This document shows positions 52,450-56,358 of a DNA stretch of 56,358 bases, piece by piece (within the stretch, counting starts at the first letter, position 1; every line of letters begins with the position of its first letter). A model generated the notes under the pieces. The model did no database searches, was not told the DNA's origin, and worked only from the letters and a program-made list of their open reading frames with translations. This DNA is from Roseomonas aeriglobus (GTDB lineage: Bacteria > Pseudomonadota > Alphaproteobacteria > Sphingomonadales > Sphingomonadaceae): assembly GCA_016937575.1 (NCBI GenBank), contig JAFHKN010000001.1, forward strand, positions 1 to 56,358, in the 5' to 3' direction. The position numbers were made by a program, and so were the translations under genes.

Positions 52450-53688
52450 CTATCGGCCGAGGACGGTGACCGCGACCACGGCCTCCTCCACCCCCAGCAC
52501 CCCGCCGCCGTTCTGCGCGACCGCGATCCGGGCGCCGTCCACCTGCCGCGCGCCCGCCTCGCCGCGCAATTGCGCGACCAGTTCGTAGATCTGGCCGAGG
52601 CCGGTCGCGCCGATCGGGTGGCCCTTGCATTCGAGGCCACCCGACGGGTTCACCGGAATGCGGCCGCCGATGACGGTATCGCCGCGCTCCGCCGCGACGC
52701 CGCCCTCGCCGGGTGGCACGAGGCCCAGCGCCTCGATCTCGATGATCTCGCCCATCGCGGTCGCGTCGTGCACTTCCGCGACATCGACATCCGCCGGATC
52801 GACCCCCGCCGCCGCATAGGCGCGCGTGGCGGCGAGCCGGGTGACGTGCCGGTCGTAATCATACGGGCTGCGTTCCGAGCTCGTCTGCAACACCGAGGCG
52901 AGGATGCGGATCGCCCGCCCGCCGGAAGCGGTCAGCTTGCGCAGCCCGGCGGCGTTGCAGATCACCGCGGCCGCCGCCCCGTCGCTGATCGGCGAGCACA
53001 TCGGCAGCGTCAGCGGAAAGACGATCGGCGGCGCCGCCAGCACCGCCTCCACGGTGTAGGGTATCCGGTACTGCGCCAGCGGGTTGCTGACCGAATGCAT
53101 GTGGTTCTTCGCGGAGACCGCCGCGATCTGCGCCTGCGTCGAGCCGTAGGTCTTCATGTGCGCGCGCGACATCGCGGCATAGATGTCCATGAAGACGCTG
53201 TAGGGCTGCGTCGATACCGATCCCTCCGGCACGGCGACGCCTTCTCCCATCGCCAGCAGGATATCGCGGTTGCGCGCCGTCTCATGCACGTCCCACGCGC
53301 CGTCGAACGCGCTGAACATCAGCGCCTTGTCGGGCGAGCACATCTTTTCCGCGCCCAGCGCCAGCACGACATCGACCGCGCCCGAGCGGACATAGGCACT
53401 CGCCATGTGCACCGCGGTCGAGGCGGTGGCGCAGGCGTTCTCGACGTTGACGACGGGCACGCCCTGGATGCCGACCGCGCGCGCCACCAGCTCGCCGCGG
53501 ATCATGTCCTGCCCTTCCATATGGCCCTGGACGCAATTGCCGAAGAACACCGCGTCGATATCCGCCGGCCCGCAGCCGGCATCGGCGAACGCCTGCGCCA
53601 CGGCATCGCCCGACAGACCTTTCAGGCTGCGATCGAGCTGCTTGCCGAACTGCGTCATGCCGACGCCGGCGATGAAGATGTCGCTCAT
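52450..53688 (-). CDS. SCP2-type thiolase (second copy)
   Basis: Same gene as 10633-11871. Confidence 0.9.
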   Translation of the reverse strand: MSDIFIAGVGMTQFGKQLDRSLKGLSGDAVAQAFADAGCGPADIDAVFFGNCVQGHMEGQDMIRGELVARAVGIQGVPVVNVENACATASTAVHMASAYVRSGAVDVVLALGAEKMCSPDKALMFSAFDGAWDVHETARNRDILLAMGEGVAVPEGSVSTQPYSVFMDIYAAMSRAHMKTYGSTQAQIAAVSAKNHMHSVSNPLAQYRIPYTVEAVLAAPPIVFPLTLPMCSPISDGAAAAVICNAAGLRKLTASGGRAIRILASVLQTSSERSPYDYDRHVTRLAATRAYAAAGVDPADVDVAEVHDATAMGEIIEIEALGLVPPGEGGVAAERGDTVIGGRIPVNPSGGLECKGHPIGATGLGQIYELVAQLRGEAGARQVDGARIAVAQNGGGVLGVEEAVVAVTVLGR

Positions 53689-54524
53689 TGTCCCGTGAAC
53701 TCCGGTTGGCGCTTTTCAGCGAAGGCCGTCAGCCCCTCCTGCAGGTCGTGCGAGGTGGCGTAGTCGGCGACGATCTCCAGTTCGCGGCGCAGGCCTTCCT
53801 CCAGCGAACAGCCGTCGGCGATCGCGGCCAGTTCCTTCATGCGTGCCAGCCCGAGCGAGCTCTTGGTGGCGAGCGTCTCGACCAAGGATTGCGCCGTCTC
53901 GACCAGCGCGTCGCCCGGCACGATCCGGCTCACCAGCCCCGCGCGCTCCATGTCCGCCGCGGGCAAGAACTCCCCCGTCATCATCAACCAGGCCGCGCGC
54001 GCCGGGCCGATCTTGCGCGGCAGGCGGATCGAGCCGCCGCCGCCGGGCAGCAGTCCGTAGTTCGCGTGAGCATCGCCAAATCGCGCGCTGTCGGCGGCGA
54101 CCACGAGATCGCAGCACAGGACGAGTTCCAGTCCGCCGGCCAGCGCCAGCCCGTTGACCAATGCGATCGTCGGCAGGGGCGAGGCTTCGATCCGCGTGAA
54201 GACACGGCCCAGCTCGGCGAGAAAGTCGCCCAGCGGCGCGGCGATCGATCCGCCATGCGCATGGAGCGCCGCAAGATCGGCACCCGCGCAGAATGCGCGT
54301 CCTGCCCCGGTGACCACTACCGATCGCACCGCCGGGTCGGCCTCGGCGGCCGTGATCGCCGCCTCCAGCTCATGCGCCATTTCGAGCGTCAGGCTGTTCA
54401 GCGCCGCCGGGCGGTTGAGCCACACCCAGCAGGCGGGGCCGCGCTTTTCGACGACAATGGTCTCGAACGGGATGGCATGTTCCATGGGGGTGACGGGGGA
54501 TGCGGCGGGACGGTCGGCGGTCAT
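53685..54524 (-). CDS. Enoyl-CoA hydratase/isomerase family protein (second copy)
   Basis: Same gene as 11868-12707. His153 in place of the second Glu is identical in both copies. Confidence 0.88.
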   Translation of the reverse strand: MTADRPAASPVTPMEHAIPFETIVVEKRGPACWVWLNRPAALNSLTLEMAHELEAAITAAEADPAVRSVVVTGAGRAFCAGADLAALHAHGGSIAAPLGDFLAELGRVFTRIEASPLPTIALVNGLALAGGLELVLCCDLVVAADSARFGDAHANYGLLPGGGGSIRLPRKIGPARAAWLMMTGEFLPAADMERAGLVSRIVPGDALVETAQSLVETLATKSSLGLARMKELAAIADGCSLEEGLRRELEIVADYATSHDLQEGLTAFAEKRQPEFTGQ

Positions 54525-56065
54525 GCGCCCGAAATCCGGCTGGCATGGCCGGCCCAATAGGGCTCGCGCAGCTTCGACCTCAGCACCTTGCCGACGTTGC
54601 TCAGCGGCAGAGGATCGGTGGTGAAGACGACCTGCCCGGGCTTCTTGAACGACCCCAGCCGCCGGCTGACGAGATCGGTGATCTCCTGTTCGGAGATCAC
54701 CGTGCCCGGCGCGACGACGACCCGCGCGAGCGGCGTCTCCCCCATTTCTCGTGCGGGATGCCGAACACGGCGGCGGCGATCACCAGCGGGTGATCGGCGA
54801 TCACGTTCTCGATCTCGGCGGGGTAGATATTGTACCCGCCCGACACGATCAGGTCGTTGGCGCGATCGAGCAGATAGAGGAAGCCGTTGGCGTCGATCCG
54901 GCCGACGTCGCCGGTCTTCACCCAGCCGTCGACCATGCGCTGCGCGGTCTCCTCGGGATCGTTCCAGAAGCCCTGCATCTGGCCGTTCTCGAACCTTGCG
55001 ACGATCTCTCCCGGCTCGTCGGGTCCGAGCACGCGCCCGTCCGCATCGCGGATCTCCAGATCGACGAACGGCATCGCCCGACCCACCGACTGAAGCGGTG
55101 TCGACCCTTCGGTCCGGCCGAACCATTCTCTCGGCCCGAGTGACGTGACGGGCAATATCTCGGTCTGTCCGTACGCCGAGTGTAGCACCTCGTCGCCGAA
55201 GATCTCGCAAGACTTGCGTAGCGTCGCCTCCGAGATCGGGGCTGAGGCGCTGAGCAGGCACTTCAGCTTCGGAAAGGCATGCCCATGCGGGTTGCCGTGA
55301 TGGACGACGGCGTTGAGCATCGTCGGGGCGACGAATGCGTAACCGACCTCCTCCCGCTGTAGAATATCGAGGAAGCCTTCAGGGTCGAACGCCTCCATCA
55401 TGACGTTGCGCCCGCCGATCGCCCAATAGGGCGAGAACATGAAGCCCGAGGCGTGCGACAGCGGGCCTACGTGCAATACCGTCGCGCCCGGTTCCGGTCG
55501 TGGGCCGACCGCCTGGAATCCGCCGCAGATCGTCATCCAGGAACGATGGGTATAGGCTACGCCCTTCGGCGCGCCAGTGGTGCCGCCGGTGTGACGGATG
55601 ACAAGGATGTCGTCGGGCGCGATCGCCGGATCGGGATCGATGTCCGATGCCTGCGCGAGCCAGTTTTCGTAGCGCGCATCACGCACGATCAGGCGGTCGA
55701 GGCCCGCACCTCCGAGTCCAGCCCGGCGATCTCAGCAACAGCGCCTCGTCGACCAGCGCCACGCGGCATCCGGTGTGACGCATCATGTGATCGTGGGACT
55801 CGCGCCGGTTTCGCGCATAAAGCGGCACACGAACGAAGTTGCCGATCGCCGCGGCAAGAAAGATATCGACCGCCTCGACCGAATTCTTCTCGAGCGTCGC
55901 GACCCTGTCGCCGGGCTGGAGGCCGGCATCGGCCAGCGCGTTCGCCAGCCGCACCCCGCGCGACCACGCTTCGGCGAAGGTGAAGCGACGATCGCCGTGG
56001 ACCAGCGCCTCGCGGTTCGCGAAATAGGCGGCCGCGCGTCGAAGCTGGGTGCGCAGCTCCATCAT
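54521..56065 (-). pseudogene. Acyl-CoA synthetase, frame broken by assembly errors (second copy)
   Basis: Same gene as 12704-14251, with three single-base deletions (near 54739, 55706 and 55735) that split it into three frames. The intact first copy shows that these are consensus errors near the contig end, not a real loss of function. Confidence 0.85.
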
Positions 56066-56301
56066 CCATGCTCCCGAGCGGCAGCGGCGCGGGGTTGCAC
56101 ACGGCAGATCGGGCAGGTCAGGATATGCGCCATCGGGCCTCTCCACGCACGCCGTAACCGGCATTTTATTGAGCGTAGATCGGAAAGCGCGGCCGACTTG
56201 TCCAATGCATTTCGGTCGCGCGATATTCCTGTTCTTCATGTTCGCCGACACGGAATCGTGCCACGATCCGGCCTGGAGCCTATCAAGGGAGAGGATGGCG
56301 C

Positions 56302-56358
56302 ATGAGGGATCACGGGCCGCTCGGCGGGCGTGCGGATCGTCGAGATTGCCGGGATCGG
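56302..56358 (+). CDS. Alpha-methylacyl-CoA racemase, first codons only (second copy)
   Basis: Start of the gene annotated at 14489-15607, cut by the window end. An extra G at 56323-56324 shifts the frame after the first seven or so codons. Confidence 0.8.
   Translation, partial: MRDHGPLGGRADRRDCRDR

Larger units (their letters stand above)
41818..56358. repeat. Terminal redundancy, second copy
   Basis: Same DNA as 1-14544. This copy is the better one up to about 54738. It then lacks one C in the run at 54739-54743 (six in the first copy), one G at 55706, one G at 55735 and one G at 56244, and has an extra G at 56323-56324. All these break frames intact in the first copy. Confidence 0.95.

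Noticed and set aside
41818..56358. Biological tandem amplification of the catabolic genes
   Set aside because: The repeat ends coincide with the window ends and differ only by single-base indels, many in G/C runs, which is the pattern of an untrimmed circular contig.
1..56358. tRNA, rRNA or riboswitch genes
   Set aside because: No cloverleaf-like or conserved RNA sequence was recognised on either strand by eye; a covariance-model scan would be needed for certainty.

Overview
The window is one circular plasmid of about 41.8 kb written out 1.35 times. Positions 1-14544 and 41818-56358 are the same DNA. They differ only by seven single-base indels, mostly in G/C runs, and the repeat runs exactly to both ends of the window. 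This is the signature of a circular long-read contig whose ends were not trimmed. One turn is about 41,817 bp (window 1-41817). GC-rich codon use, a TonB-dependent receptor, a Ti-like tra layout and a DUF6118 gene point to an alphaproteobacterium, most likely a sphingomonad (inference).

Layout of one turn. (A) 281-15816: a catabolic segment. It holds a 3' remnant of a cardiolipin-synthase-like PLD gene, a small membrane protein, a DyP peroxidase, an aldehyde dehydrogenase, two LysR regulators, a TonB receptor, and a CoA-ester module (acyl-CoA synthetase, enoyl-CoA hydratase, SCP2-type thiolase, acyl-CoA dehydrogenase, MFE-2-like (3R)-hydroxyacyl-CoA dehydrogenase) divergent from an alpha-methylacyl-CoA racemase. 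The enzyme set fits beta-oxidation of a methyl-branched, sterol- or isoprenoid-like side chain; the substrate is unknown. (B) 15814-18532 and 40713-42101: a TetR-controlled operon (TetR, FAD monooxygenase, alpha/beta hydrolase, small protein). Its hydrolase gene is cut in two exactly where segment A begins and ends, so segment A appears to have inserted into that gene.

(C) 18757-24731: plasmid housekeeping. Two serine resolvases, a degenerate IS1182-type transposase, a histidine phosphatase coupled to the second resolvase, a ParA plus ribbon-helix-helix partition pair, a RepA initiator, and an iteron origin (four 16-bp direct repeats at 22-23 bp spacing). (D) 24732-30923: mobilisation. A TraG coupling protein, TraD, TraC and a small protein diverge from a TraA relaxase-helicase, with a Ti-like oriT between. 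There are no mating-pore genes, so the plasmid looks mobilisable rather than self-transmissible. (E) 30925-33680: defence. Vsr, a C5-cytosine methyltransferase and an Eco29kI-type GIY-YIG restriction enzyme, then the broken start of an AAA ATPase gene.

(F) 34107-35296: a compact element with about 140-bp inverted ends rich in IS21-type repeats, a 6-bp target duplication and only a P-loop kinase gene inside. It looks like a non-autonomous mobile cassette. (G) 35426-40507: metal resistance. DUF1259 protein and a 40-residue secreted peptide diverge from chrB-chrA across a palindromic operator; then a small membrane protein, a DmeF-type cation exporter and an RcnR-type Ni/Co sensor with its own G-tract operator. 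Antisense ORFs of several hundred codons are common in this GC-rich DNA and were left out.
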